From NCBI GenBank assembly GCA_024734555.1, contig JANPWX010000081.1, forward strand, positions 1,084,452 to 1,148,451: a stretch of DNA of 64,000 nucleotides, given 5' to 3'. Shown in pieces: positions 1 through 13,302 of this stretch. The notes beneath the pieces are model-generated. The model ran no database searches and was not told where the DNA came from. It saw only the letters and a program-made list of their open reading frames with translations. This DNA is from Trochalopteron elliotii. Its lineage: Eukaryota; Chordata; Aves; Passeriformes; Leiothrichidae. The first letter of the stretch is position 1, and the number at the start of each line of letters is the position of its first letter. The translations under genes and the position numbers were made by a program.

Positions 1-1371
1 ACATGCATGCACTAATGCAGGTGCATTTCCATGGCTCTGATTTACCTGTGGAACAAAGCATTTAGATAATAAAATTGATTCAGGTAACTCTGAGAGCATG
101 CTCCTCAGGAGCAGGGATATAAGCAAATATCCAGCATGTCACTTTTCACAGGCCTTCTTCTCTTCACTCTTCTGACATGTGAGAGTGATCAAGAGACAAG
201 TGTCTCTTTGAGGAGAATAGTAGTAAAATGACACAAGTGAGAAGAGGAAAAAGAGACATCAGATAATACTTCAAATAGAAGCTGGAAAGTTACACACACT
301 CCAGCAGCATGAAGCAACATTAGTACATGGTTGCCCTACATTGAAAAAAGGGAATCTTCAATAGAACAGTGACAGCATGGCGTAACAAAACAGACTTTGC
401 CCAGTAAAGATTTTATGATTTCTCTTCAGCTTGTCTCAGGGACAGGAGAGAGCACTCTCCAGCTTTTCAAAACTGAGCCTTTGCCTCATAAAAAACATAC
501 TTTTTTTTTAATTAGTTAATTTTCTCATTCTGGAAGATAATGTCAACTGGATTTGTATTTTTTTATCTTCTTTTCTTTTTTGGTTATCTATTTTACTTTT
601 TCTAAAAAATCTGATTTTAAAGTTGAAACTCATCTTGCCTAAATGCACCAAAACTTCATCAACAAAACCATGTTCATGCCAGCATGTGTAAATAAATCCA
701 AGTTTTTTGAGTAAAGCTTTGAACATTACTTATCTTTTCTTACTTTTAAAATAAAAAATTATACTTTGTTTTTTTCCTTGGTATTGATCTACTAGCTGTT
801 TTTTTATATTTCCTGTGTTTTTACATATTATCACAAGATCCAGCCAGTTACACATTGCCTATTACATGTCTTACCTGCATGTTCGTTTACATCTAGGCAG
901 CAGGGACACAATGTAAAGAATAATACATGGCCTAAAACACCCTGCTGTAACAATTAATGGAATTTCTGTAAAGTACCTGGAGAGTTCTAACAGCTGAGAG
1001 TCAGCACAGTGAACCTACGCACTGAAAGCTGGTGCCCTGGGCTTTTATAGCACTGCCTCTCTTCATTGACAATTTACTTTTCTGGATCTCACTAGGTTCA
1101 CACTGTGACTCATCGTTGTCACTAGCACGTCACTGTTACTCTAAAAGCTATCCTTCCTATATTTATAAAGCAAATTATATTTCCTACAGGTCTTACTCTT
1201 GATTTAGTTATTCACCTTATAATTCTACATAATTAGTATCTCTGTGTTTGTAGAACGCTACATAAACTGTTTTCATGAAGCCTCTGGTTTTGAAAACAAA
1301 ATGGGCTAGGTTTGTCTCAAAATATATTTATTAGAGTGTGCTAATTAAAACAGTTGAAATGCAATGTTCTG
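1..1371. other. Non-coding, no feature recognised
   Basis: AT-rich sequence with short T-runs (about 500-600 and 770-810). No reading frame with protein-like composition, no splice-flanked exon and no recognisable transposon was seen. Confidence 0.6.
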
Positions 1372-1505
1372 AAATCGTAGAATAATAGAGTAGTTTGGGT
1401 TGGAAGGGACCTTTAAAGATCATGTGGTTCCAACCCCCCTGCCATAGGGGCACTTTCACCAGACCAGGTTGCTCTAAGCCCCATCCAGCCTGGCCTGGGC
1501 TCATG
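1372..1505 (-). mobile_element. CR1 LINE 3'-end fragment
   Basis: Read on the plus strand, this matches the reverse complement of the avian CR1 3' end: a TAGAAT-type terminus, then GGTTGGAAGGGACCT, then a stretch about a pair of CCAACC/GATCAT blocks and a CAGCCTGGCCT block. The insertion therefore points to the minus strand. Only about 130 bp of the 3' untranslated end survives, which is usual for CR1 because 5' truncation is the rule. Divergence in the terminal repeats suggests an old copy. It has no coding capacity. Confidence 0.85.
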
Positions 1506-4500
1506 TTGAACTTCTTGTCAAGATCAGAAGAAACACGTTACCAAAGAATCCCTGTGTAATATTTTAAGTTCATTTACTAAAAACAATAAATTGAAGTTGT
1601 ATTTTGACGACCTCCCCCCTGCAGATTGTGGATATATCCATATAACCACAGTGCTGCTAAAGGTAACTGCAGTACAAAATCAGCATCACACAAAGCATCA
1701 CATCTTCAGTGGGAAGAAAATTCTAAAACGTACATGCAGACTTACTTCATCTCCTTAAGGTTTATTGTGTACTTTCTTTTATGTTCAATCAGTTGTATTC
1801 CAGCAGAGAAATTAAGAGGTGATAAAAGCACAGGGAGAAGGTTCTTCACAATCACTCCTATAGCAACAGTAGCCTGAAATTAGGCTGGAAAAAAGAAAAG
1901 GATATCCCTAATCCTTGAGCTATGAACGTAAATTAAAGAGGAACTAGGAGGAAAAGGTATGTTTTACATCCTTTCTTGCCTTTATACTTAGGAGGCTCAT
2001 TTTTGGAAATAGGCCCCCAAAGACTATGTTTGCAAGAGCATTAACTGTAGTTTTTAAAGATATTATAACTTTTTAAATAGGCAAGGAATATGTCATTTCT
2101 TTTGAGCTCAAAGTACTGCGTGCAGAGGTCTTTGTGAAAACTTAATTTCAATTTCTACATGAACAGTTTGCAGCTGGTACTTTTCTGAAAGACCTAATTT
2201 GGAGAAGGTACTTCCCTATCATTTTCTGCTTGCAAGTGCTTAAACCTTGTTGGTTTCTGAGTGTTTAAAATGTTGGCATAGAAACAGCTGAACTTTTAAG
2301 TGTTTCACTAAAACTTACTCCACACCCCTTATTGACTGGAGGGTGTTGTTCACGTTCAAATTAATTATACTTTAATGTTAAAATAGCTCCTTCTCCTACT
2401 CTACTTTCCCCCAAGCCGACTTAAAGATAATTTGCATATGAAGATTTTTAGACAATACAGTAAGATTTTCATCCTGCTAAGAAGTAGAATTTATTGATGG
2501 TTGTGCTCAACATGTTTGGTATAGTCTCTTGATAGCCTCTTGGGATTTTTTTTAATATATGTGATAGGTATATATTGGTATTTGGTTTTCCAGTGCTTTG
2601 TTCGTGTGCAGCTGCAGTGGAAGCTCATGATTTTAACACTGAATTTTAGCTTTTTAAGCAAAAGTAAAGATGAAGGGTCTAATTGCTTCAGCCCTGTAAT
2701 TAAGACTTTCTGGTAGGCATGGATACCTCTTAATTGTAATTAATTGTAAATACATGGATTTATGTTTGATTATTTGTTTGTTTTTCCTGGTCAGTTAATA
2801 TATGCAATAAAGAGGAACAGTTTCAAAATACTTAGTTTAGCCAGTCTGAAAGGACAGGCAAATAAAAATCTTTTTAGAAGACTGATTGAGGAAAATCCAC
2901 ATTTCTGTATGATTAGCTTTAAGTCTTCACAGCCATTGGCTCAGACAATCAAACACTGAATGACAGAAACTAAGGTGTGACTGTTACAGTCAGCAGCTTT
3001 ATGATCATATGCAAATAACCAAACAGTCATGTGTCTCATGGAATAACCATAAGTGATTAATAGAGCTGAAAAGCTGGGCCGTGTCTCCTCAGGTTTGTTT
3101 CCTCTCCCCTACTTTGAGAAAAAAAGTCCACTGCTCAATTTCTCAACATTATATTCTACAATATCTATAATATTTCTCTATTGTATTCTATATGTGTCTC
3201 AGCTCATAAGTCTATCACTGCATCTCTTACTTGTGAGGGCTGACCATTTGCCATTTATCTGAAATGCACTGTATGCATAGATAGACATTATACTTGAACA
3301 ACATTAATTTTTTATTTCCTTGTGTTTAGTAAGTTCAGTTGTTCAATACACAATTTAAAGAGTTTTTTTCTTAATCTTTATCTGATAAGTGAAGTCCACT
3401 TACTAAATTTACTCAACCACAGTATTTTCCAATGCACACTATTTTGGTACTTCCAGACATATTTACAGTCTATTGATTTAGTGTTTGGCACATTCTGATG
3501 ATGAATCCTTGTCACAAAGCACAGTACTTACTCTCTCAACTGGCTTGCTAGATCAGGTACTATGGCACCAATATCATCCATCCATAGCAATCCAGGAACT
3601 TTCTCTCCTCCTCCTTTCTTTTCTCTTTCTTTTCTATTGCACCTAATTCCATACCAGTAAGCTCTCTGAAGTTTTGCTCATCCCATTGAATATCTGTGTC
3701 AATTCTAGGCAGCAAATACTGATGTTGGTCCTGTCATCCCATGAAGGAGTAATCCCACCAGCCACATAGCCATGCCACTAACTTATGTTAAAGGAAGAAG
3801 AAAGTGTGGGCATCGATGGGTTTGTTTGTGTTCTGTTTTCAATTCAGTTCTTCTTACCAAGTCACCCTCCTGTTAAATGGAGAAAAACATCTCTGATTCA
3901 CTTTGCTTACTGTTGGCCTTTTATGAGAACCTCACTGATTTTTAGAAATTTAGTCCAGCATGACCTGAAATTCCACATTTCCCACTCAAGTCTGACTTCT
4001 GTTACACAAAATGATTATACTACTATGTTGGCTCATGTTTTCTTGTTATCATCATTCATAGCTCTGGTCACTCTGAGGTGACCGTGTATTCCTGTGCAAC
4101 AGCTGTGTTCTGCAGGGACTGACTGCCTTGGTGAGGTGACACTACCAGGCACTACTGTGGCTGGTGAAGAGTTCTCTAACTGCTTTCCACCTTGAAAATC
4201 ATATGTTTAATTTGCATCATGAAGGAGGTGGGGTTTATCTGCTGTGCAGTGTGAGCCTGTTCCTGCATAAGTGCTTCTGTGCTGGCTCCTCAAAGTCCCC
4301 TTCCTCTTTCCTATTTTACTTTATCCTCCTTCAGAATTGCTCTGACTGCAGCAAGCCCAACCCTTCTCCCAGGATGCTTACTGGAGGTCTGACGTAATAA
4401 CAGACTAAAAGACAGAGCTATGTTTGACTTCTGTAGGAAGCAGAACAGAGCATCAGTGCTCTGGTCACCAAACCACAATTCCTGATTGTAACTGCAGCCA

Positions 4501-6304
4501 AGTCAATGAAAAGATGAGTAATAGTCTAAAGTAGCTTTGAATCATTGCCATAATTTACTGAGGATCTACAGAAGTAAGAAATGGATGTGGACTCCCCTGC
4601 CAGTATCATTCTGGAAAACAGAGCCTTGAAACTTTAAAACCCTGGCCAATTTCCCTTCCTCTAGGTGACTCTCCCCATACTCTCTCAATGTCCTATTATT
4701 TTTAGCCCTTCCATTGACTGCAGATCTCTAACCATAATATGACATCTGGTCTCTTCATGTTATGCTATATAAGAATGTCTCAAAGCCTGCCAATAGAGAG
4801 GATTCATGTATCTGTTTTTAATGCCAGATATTAAAGAGATTTTTATCCATACTCCTTGCAGCACATTGTGGTTTTTTTGTCTTGTATTCTTCTGGCTGTT
4901 TTTGTTTTCAGACCCTAAGCAACTGCCATTCACCCTGACTCTCCCACATGCTTGGCTAGTCACCTTTGTTGTTGATGGTTGTCATCTTGCCAGCTCCCAG
5001 GGAGAGCTGTAAAACAGATCCCTACCTGCATTTGCTCAGCACCTTATTCCCCATCTGGTGTTGTGAATTCCTGTTTATTTTCTGGACTGCTAGTTGGGAC
5101 AGAAAAGTGTACCTTCATGCCCTGAAGGAGGCCTGGTTTGTCTGCTTGACAAACAGCCATCCCAGTAAAGGTTTGGAAACATGGGTGAGGCAAATACAGT
5201 TGGTTATACACCAGGTGATTTCACTGTGCTAAATTCTAATCATTGTTAACAGAAATTGCAATGACCACTTCTAAATTGCCATTGGAAGAACATCCTTCTA
5301 GTATCCACATCAGAGGAATCTCAGTTACTGTGCTGACCAAGCCAGGGAGATTTGGAAGTCTTGCTCCCAGGGTCTTACAGTGTCAAATGAAACTGGTCGT
5401 ACTGATGGTCATGATCTCCATATTCCTCCAGGCACTGTTGTGTCAGCTGCTTTGACAGGGCTGACCCTGACATTAACCCCAGTGAAATACTGCCACATAC
5501 CAGCAGTTTGCTTATCCTCATACAGTTATCACGAGAGAGACTTGCATCTGTAATGTCTCCTGAAGAAATAAAAGTAACATTAGTAGCCATGCTGCAAACA
5601 TATGGTGCCTCAGAGCAGCTGGGAAAACATGGTGCTCCAGCTTTCTTGATGGAAAGCACTTTTCCTCTGCCAACTGCATTTTGTAAAACAGTTCAAAGCC
5701 TTTTACCAGCTTTCAGGGAGCTGCTTGCCACAGGGAAATGCTTGTGAAAGGAGTGGGCAGGCAGGCACCCAAACAGCAGAAGTCATAAGCTGTCTTGCTA
5801 CCTCTCCCCATCTTCCAGTTTCTACACAGAGTGCTGGGATTATCTGCTGAGAGGAAAAATTACTAAAGGTATTTGGATACAAGTAAGCCCCCTACATTTA
5901 TAGGATAGCCAATTCAGATCATCAGATTAACTGAGCATTGGCCTTTTAAACATGCATTCTCTTGCAATGGTGTTGCTAAATCAGAGTCTTCTTGCTGTAC
6001 ACTTTTTTTGCTGTGCCCCATTGAAATTCTGTGTCTTTTTTCTCTGTGGTCAATGCTTCCTGATCCAGTATCTTGACCAGTCTGTTTTGATACTGCTCAC
6101 TTCAGATCTGACACTTAAGCAAGTGCAACCTCATGATAGGTCCTAAAGATCAGCTGATTGACTTCTAAGAGCTTCCTTTCACCTTCTCCTCCAAGGGCAT
6201 TTCTCTGCTAGGTTGTATCAAATCTGATCTTCAGGTAGTTGCACTGTTTGTTCAACTTCTTGTTCAGGTTATTGTACTTCTCCTTCAGACTTAGAACCTC
6301 AAAA
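1506..6304. other. Non-coding, no gene recognised
   Basis: About 4.8 kb of AT-rich sequence. Several 60-98-codon frames occur (for example 3785-4081 and 5508-5747), but none has flanking splice sites, repeats or family motifs that I can recognise, so I treat them as chance frames. No transposon was recognised. Confidence 0.5.
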
Positions 6305-6375
6305 CCACAGATCAGCCCAGGTTAGAAAGGCCTCAAAAGTTCATCTGGTCCAACCTTCTGTGGCAAAGAAAGCCT
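6305..6375 (-). mobile_element. Old CR1 LINE 3'-end remnant
   Basis: A short, diverged match to the reverse complement of the CR1 3' end. The CAGGTTAGAAAGGCCTC block corresponds to the usual GGTTGGAAAAGACCTC, and it is followed by TCATCTGGTCCAACC. Only about 70 bp can be supported and both edges are blurred. Confidence 0.65.
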
Positions 6376-7260
6376 ACAAAGAAAGGAAGACTTAAGAAAG
6401 GAAGAGTATTATGGATATCAAATCCATCTGTAGAAGACGTCCTACAGTAGATAGGGAAAACAGGAATCATTGTAAAAATATTTTCTTAGATCTGCTCAAT
6501 ATAAAAACCTCTCTCAAGGGATGGCCACAACACATTTTGTTTTCCCAGCTGAGAACACCAGTATCATATGTCAGCTGCTCCCTCAAAGAGTAGAATAACC
6601 AGTAGAATTCCTATGAGATTACCCATAGGAATGATGTGTTCTTTGTGTGTCCTTAACTATAACTGTCATTCTCCCATTCAGGATGGGGATCCATATTATG
6701 TATTCTGAATTCTTCATGAACAGTTTTCCGTCAAATTAAATGAATGTATCTCATGACAATAAAGCATCATTCTAAATTAGCACTGCAATGAGACCAGCAT
6801 CTTTGTTAAAAAAATTCTCTCTCAAAATGTTAAAGGAGATAAAATAAAGGAAAAGGTACAGATACAGGTTCTAAGAAATTCAAGGAAGGAAAGCCTTCCT
6901 TATTAAAGCAACAAAGACTTGTGATGTAATCTGACGAATAATTTTCAAATAATTACATGAACCATTGGGTGTATCTTCTACATCTCTTCTTTCAAGATTT
7001 TAATAAATGTTGAGTATATATTCTACACATCCCATAGCTGCAGTTTAATTATTACAAAGTGTACTTACAATATTTGGTACATAGAATCTTTATAATGTAT
7101 GCCTTACAGACTTCTGTAAAACAGACATCCTCCCTGCCTAAAAACATTTTAAAAAATTCTTTAATGTGTTCTTCAACTCAAGAACAAGTAAGAGTAATTA
7201 AAGGTAACCTGTCTCAGTGTTTCAGAGCAGTAAATGTCAACAGATGAAGTACTTAAACAA
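6376..7260. other. Non-coding, no feature recognised
   Basis: AT-rich spacer between the CR1 remnant and the LTR-like element. Nothing supportable was seen in it. Confidence 0.5.
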
Positions 7261-7845
7261 CAGTGAGGACCTGTGGACCTGTGGAGAAAGGAGCCCATGC
7301 TGGAGCAGGCAGGGCTTGTGACCTGGAAGGAGACCCACACTGGAGCAGCCTCTTCCTGAAGGACTATGTCCTGTGTTAGAGCAGATTTTGGGGAACTGCA
7401 GCCTGTGGGATGGACCCACCTTGGGGCACTGCAGGAAGATCTGCCTCCTCTTAGTGGAACTCCATGCTGGAGCAGGGAAGAGCTTGAGGAGGAAAGAGCA
7501 GCAGAGAGAACATATAATGGCCACAGCCCCCATTCCCTTTGCCCATGCACTGCTGCTTGGGGAAGGAGATAAAGATGTTGGAAGTGAAGCTGAGCCCTAG
7601 AAGAAAGGAGGTAGTTTTAGTTTTGGTCTTGATTCTCATTATCCTACTCTCTTACTAATCAGCAATTCATTCTATTAGTTTCTCCCAGCTGAGTTTTGCC
7701 CATGATGGTAATTGATAAGTAATACCCTGGTCCCTGTATCAGCTCACAAGCACACTGTTGAATTTTCTCCCTTAGTTTTGTTGGGTGTGGTGTGATATTG
7801 TGGCTTGGTGGACCCCTGTCAGTTAGTCAGGGTTAACCTGCCACA
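7261..7845 (-). mobile_element. ERVL-type LTR-derived fragment
   Basis: The minus strand starts TGTGGCAGGTTAACCCTGAC, a typical 5' end of a bird ERVL-class LTR as I remember it, with TG as its first two bases (7845-7844). Towards lower coordinates there is a block in which CTGGAGCAG or close variants recur at 7300, 7340, 7376, 7420 and 7467, about every 40 bp, each preceded by a GGA..CC(A/C)..-type spacer. That repeating GGAGCAG block is a hallmark of this LTR family. No matching duplication was found: the right flank CCAGC is not present near the left edge, so the copy is probably truncated at 7261. Family assignment is from memory and no internal retroviral genes are present. Confidence 0.6.
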
Positions 7846-9395
7846 CCAGCCAAGAGTGACTTCACAGGAAGTAGGCAAATGTAGGGGGGTTGGACCCCTT
7901 TTGTTGTAGATTTCAAGTAATGTACCTTTCAGAGTCAGTCACAGTATAAAGTGTATGTAGCTTATTACAAAGCATCAAACTTAACTTTTGCATGTCCAAA
8001 AAAAGGTAGATCATTTCTTCAATTCCCATGACTGTCATGCAAGAGATGAAAGGGAAAATATTATTTGAAACTGCAGTTCAAAGTAGTCAGTGTTCAACAT
8101 ACATTTAAGCAAGTATGTTAAGAAAAAACACATTCATCTATAATAATACAGAACTATTAAAATTCTACAGCTTATCTTGGTGCAATAAATCAGTAGGATT
8201 CCCCACAGAAATAACGTTCAGGGTTAATACAGCGTAATGAGGAAAAGGTTACTTGATCCAAACTAGTAGACATCTCCAGGCAGTTTTCAAAGAAGTTCCC
8301 AGTCACACGGTTAATTACATTCAGACTTGCTAAATTGTCTCCTGGTTTCAATCATTTAGTGTTTTTTCTCTTTGGAACTTGATAAAGTCAATTTCTTTCC
8401 TATGTTCCTTGAAACACGTATCAACTAAGTACCACTGATTCAGTTAAATTTCATTGTCACAAAAAACGAGCCGGAAAAATGACCTTCAGAATTTTGTTGA
8501 ATTTCTGATATTGTACCTTGTAAAACCACTAAAAAATATGAATCCAGGTTTTCAATTCTCAAATTTTGTCTGAAATTTAAGAATGATGATATTTTACCTA
8601 GTTGTTATACTTGTGAACTAAATGGTAGTCATGTGGATCTTAATTCGGGGCTTAAAATTAAGAACATGTAGCGAGTATAGCAGATCTGGATGCAGCATAG
8701 AAAGGAGGAGAAAAGGCAAGTGCCTTAGGTAGATTATTATAAAAATATTACTGTATAGGAATTATGTCATAAGAATAAGGGTCATGACTATGCAGTGATC
8801 TTAAATTAAAATAACTTAATTTTGCAATAAAACTTGAGTCTTTGAGGAAAAGGAGAATGGATAGCAGATTAATAGTTTTCTCTGGATGTTTTGTCCACTG
8901 TAGAAAGAATTCTTGCCTATTTGCAGGCTTATGGTTTGTTTCACAGATTAGTTGCTTTGGGATTCTTCTCATGTAAACGTAACAACTACTTATTGAAATA
9001 AAAATAGAAAGTTATTTGCTGTGGTATTTGGAAATTTTGGTGATGAATGACATGTACTAAAAAGAGGTAATGCCTGACTCAAGAAAAGTATGGGGAAATA
9101 ATTACAGCAATCAGGTTCATGGAAGAAAAATGGTGATCAAGAAATGTCTAATGATTGACAAAGATAGATGAGGCACATTCAGAATGCTAAAAAAGTTGCA
9201 GCAACTGCTTTGGGAGTTACCCATGTACGCAGAACTTCACAGGAAAGAAACAGTTTGCAGGGTTACCCTTTAGTGCAGTAGAGTGGAAGGATTAAATCTC
9301 CATGGACCACAGTGTTCCACCCCGCTCCCAAAGGTAGGATATAATTAAGGTGAAGGAGTGGAAAATTAACGAAGAAACTCATGTTTAACAAAGCT
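7846..9395. other. Non-coding, no feature recognised
   Basis: AT-rich sequence with no protein-like frame and no repeat I can name. Confidence 0.5.
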
Positions 9396-9419
9396 TGTGT
9401 GTGTGTGTGTGTGTGTGTG
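9396..9419 (+). repeat. (TG)12 microsatellite
   Basis: Twelve uninterrupted TG dinucleotides (24 bp), ending about 47 bp upstream of the CR1 fragment that follows. The array is uninterrupted, so length polymorphism between individuals is likely. Confidence 0.95.
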
Positions 9420-9465
9420 CTGGGGTTGTTGTACCTGGACTAAAGGAGGTTCACTGCAGATCCTT

Positions 9466-9797
9466 TCACTCTCTTCAACTCCACAAAGGGAAGTTGTAGA
9501 GAGGTGAGGGGAGGTCTCATCTCCCAAGTAACAAGCAATAGGACAAGAGGAAAAGGCTTCAAGTTGAGCCAGAGGAAGTTTAGAGTGGATATTAGGATAA
9601 ACCTCTTCACAGAAAGTGTTACCAAGCATTGAAAAGAGGCTTCCCAGGGAAGTGGTTGCATCACCATCCCTGGAGGTTTTTAAAAGGTGTGTGGATGAGG
9701 CAGTTAGGGACATGTGTTAGTGGTGGATTTGGCAGTGCTGTGTTAGGGATTGGACTCCATGATCTTACAGATCTTTTCTAACCTAAATGATTCCATG
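9466..9797 (+). mobile_element. CR1 LINE 3'-end fragment
   Basis: This contains, in consensus order, the end of the CR1 body and its 3' untranslated end: AGTAACAAGCAATAGGACAAG, AAGTTGAGCCAGAGGAAG, GATATTAGGATAAA, CCCAGGGAAGTGGTTGC, TCCCTGGAGGTTTTTAAAAG, and finally TTGGACTCCATGATCTTA and CCTAAATGATTCCATG at the 3' terminus. Orientation is plus. About 330 bp remain and the open frames inside it are chance frames. Confidence 0.93.
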
Positions 9798-11626
9798 TGC
9801 ATATGAAAAGGTACCAAAGGCACAGGAGACCATAGGCAGCATGAATGTGCACTTTAAAAAGCACTGATACAATGCTGCCCAAAAGGCTTGTCTGCCAGGT
9901 GTCATATCAAGGATGTTATATACCTAGCATGACTTAATGAAGCTTTATTTCATTAATAGTTCTGAATAAAAGCTTTATTGCATTGCAAGCAAAAAGAAAT
10001 ACAGAGTGGCTGGGAAATGTCAGAAGAATGAATATTATGGTTACCATTTACCGAAGAAAGGCAAGGAAAGCTGTATCTTTCAGCAAGAAAACTTTGTACT
10101 TGAGAACGGATAAGCAAGCATGGTCAGCAACTGAAATACAGGTTGGGCTTGGTTATATTCACGTCTTAACTCATACTTGGATATGGAGGGCTCATTTCTG
10201 GGTTTCAGGCTTGTCCCCAGTGGGATCACAACTATGAAAAAGAAAGAAAAAAAGTTGGTCTTAGTGTTATTCTTTGAAAGGATTAGTATGTTGCAGGATT
10301 TGAGTGTAATTTAGGCTTCTTAAGCATGCATATGTCTTCAGTAGATTGCAAAAACAGAATTTCCATTGTCATTATAGACTATTAATTATAGACTGCAATT
10401 CTTCTCATGCAGCTATGGGTATGAGTGAAGTCATCTCTGGAGCAGTTTCGTCATAGACTGTTCAGAAAAGCAATGTATGGTGAAGGAGAAGTGGGAGGGA
10501 AAGAGAGGCATGTTACAGGGCAATGAGGTGGTAAAAGAGGTGTATGAATTTTAATATGATCAATAAGAATTAATATAACAAATAAGTCTACATGGGGAGA
10601 GAAAGGGAGTGAACTGTTCTGAACAGCACACATTTCAACAGCAAGATGGATTGCAGCATTTCTAACCATAGGAGGTAGATTCAAATGAAAGCAACAGTGA
10701 TTAGTTTGGTTTATGGGGTTTTTTATATGTTCGGCTCACCAGGGTTTTGTTTGTTTTATGTAAACAAAATATTAAAGAAATATTTGAAGGAATAAATGAA
10801 GATTTATAGGAACATATAGCTGTGGAGAAGAAAAAAAAAGCCTAAAGTTCATAGATCTCTAGTTGATAGAAAGTTTAGACAAGAAATTGTTGCATAGGAA
10901 TAAAAAGCCCATTAATAGCTATATGTAGCTCAACAGTTGTTCTGTGATAAAACCAGACATGGCTACTGCTACAACTGACTGGCTGTGAATAATTCCCTCA
11001 TACTTTGGTTTCAGCTGATGGCACCCTGGCAATTCCATGTTTATGAAATAAGATACATAGTCTTTATTAAAAGATTTTGACATTCATATGCAATCATAAA
11101 ACATCACTGACTAATGTGCTGTGTATTGTAGAAACAGAATAATAATGGGTTTGGACTGGCATGATGCTGTTTGGAGAACACTTCTCAGCAAAAAAATTTT
11201 CCAGTCCATAATCTTTTGGGAGGTTCCAAGAATTCAATATTGACAGTAGCTCCAGTCAAGAGACAGAAGAGCTCAGTACCTGTCAGGATTAAGCCTGGTT
11301 TGCATTTCAAAATTCAAGGTTGGACAAGGTTATTTTTTGTTTTTCTTTTCTTTTCCCTGTAACAATAGGGAATAACAATGTAGCATTTCTGAAAGTGTCT
11401 CCAAGAAATATGAATTAATCTGTTCTGCCTCTGTGAAGACTTTCTCTACATGTGTTGTATACTGATAACATCACTCAAGTAATTATCATTATCTCTGAGC
11501 AACTGTTTTCAAACATTTGATATCTTTTAATAAGGAAAACACAATGCATTCTGCATAGAAGAGCTGACAAGATTCAGGTGATAGATCTCCAGGAAGAGAG
11601 CTAGGGGAATGGGAGATGTATCAGGG

Positions 11627-11672
<46 letters not shown>

Positions 11673-12332
11673 GCAGACATTGAATACATAAAAGAAAACT
11701 GCTCCTGCACAGCATTATTGGTTAATAAACATCATCATGTCTCACAGGGGCACTGAAGGGATTTAGCAGTGAACTGTAGTTACTCATTGGATGTAACTGT
11801 AAAACAGTTCACACAACTGCAAACCACAGTTCACAGAGTGGAACACAGGAATGAAATAACAAAATACCCAATTCATTGTATATATACATAGCACCTTTTT
11901 AAACTTGTTTACTTTACAAAAGCACTGTAACTGTTTACTTTAGTTACTTAATTTTCACTTTTGACATAATTTAATTTTAACATTCTAGCTGCAAGAATGA
12001 TTAATGAACCTGCAATTAATTAACGTCATGGTATAAAATAATAATATATAAAATAATGTGAAAGCACCATGGTGCTTTTTTCCTTATTCCACAGGTGTCA
12101 CACTTTTCTGGGAAACATTTTACATCATTGAGAGTTAAATATGAATTAATTTGTCTCCTTTTGCCTTTTTCTAAGCCAACTAAAAAGTTAGATATGCTGT
12201 TTGTTACAGAACTGTGATTTAGAATGATACAAAGGAGTGCAGCAGTCTCCTGATCTCTCTTTTTCTTCAAAACTATTAGCTGAAATAGCTGCAATTTAAT
12301 TAGAAGAGAATAGTATAGCTTATTTTACCTGT
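9798..12332. other. Non-coding, no gene recognised
   Basis: AT-rich sequence with no recognisable exon or transposon apart from the A41 tract listed separately. Confidence 0.5.
11630..11670 (+). repeat. A41 homopolymer
   Basis: Forty-one consecutive adenines (the first closes the preceding TTA). No recognisable retroposed body precedes it. The length is likely to be imprecise in the assembly. Confidence 0.95.
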
Positions 12333-12947
12333 TTATAATCTGGACACAGTGAAAACTTCACTGTCATTAAGAAAAAACAATGATTTTTTTTTTTGGCCAC
12401 TATAAATCATCCTGCCACTTTCATAATTAAAGAACTGACTTTTTTTCAGTCTCTGGGAAGAAAAATATGGTATTGTTTCTGTTTCTTCAATTCTTTGCAT
12501 GGTCTGAACTTTAGGATGAATCAGAAAAGGTTTTCTTCCATCACTGTTGCTACCTAAATAGCAGTGGGGTGGATGGTAACCCAGCAATGCACACATTTCA
12601 TTTACTTTAGCTTTAAAAGTTTGGTTGAGCAAGGAGTTCATTGAAGGATTTCTTTCTCCTTTTGTTGTGTATAATGTGGCAAGTTTGAAAACAAGCCTGC
12701 CCCATGCCAGCTTTGTCATGGCAAGGAGAATCCATTCCTTCAGTCTGGGAGTCAGCCTGAAATCCTGCTGGGAGTTTCTAGTTTCATCAAATAAAGGTGA
12801 AATCTGTAAGGATCCTGTGGTCTTTCCATCGCCTCTGAAAATTTGCTGTGGATTTGCTCCCAACTGCAGAGCAGGCAGTGTTCTGTTTCCCTCAGAAGTG
12901 TCCCAGTTCAGATGGGCAGCAGCAGGGAAAGGGAAGCAGCAGTGCAC
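12333..12947 (-). other. Unassigned 204-codon open frame
   Basis: An open frame of 204 codons, which is long for this AT-rich part of the window. The start chosen is the first ATG of the frame; it has no special context. I recognise no domain. The product has a mixed, globular-looking composition with no low-complexity bias until a Lys triplet encoded by an A11 run at 12386-12396 on the coding strand. Beyond that run the frame reaches a stop at 12333, but shifting frame at the homopolymer would lead to an AAACAG|GTAAAA splice-donor match at about 12330, just past the stop. It could be a decayed or mis-assembled exon, or pure chance. No homology evidence is available and function is unknown. 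Confidence 0.2.
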
Positions 12948-13297
12948 ACACAGTTTTGCTTTAGATCCTGAAGCACTTCAGTACTGTCTAAATCTTCAGT
13001 ACAGGCCAGCTGCTCGTTCTATCTTCCAAGCAGATTTCTCCAAAGGGAGGAGGCAAAGTTGCTCTCAGTGAAGCAAACTCTCCTCTCTGGTGCTGGAGCA
13101 GACTAGAAGGAACAAACCCACAGCCAGTCTTTGGCTGTGCTGCTGTTTACATCTTTTTGTGTAGAATTAAACATGCAGTAGAGGTACAATGAGCTGTAAG
13201 CAAGCTGGTTGTTACAGCAGTTGCTGTACTGGCTGATCTAGATTAAATGCCCAGCTCAGTAATGCTGTTTGATAAATCACTTCTGAATTTAACCTTC

Positions 13298-13302
13298 CCA
13301 CT
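13298..13302 (+). repeat. Target-site duplication CCACT, left copy
   Basis: This 5-bp CCACT is repeated exactly at 13950-13954 on the far side of the LTR. The two copies define the insertion point. Confidence 0.7.

Noticed and set aside
5243..5747. Plus frames of 70-79 codons
   Set aside because: No splice context and no recognisable protein character beyond chance.
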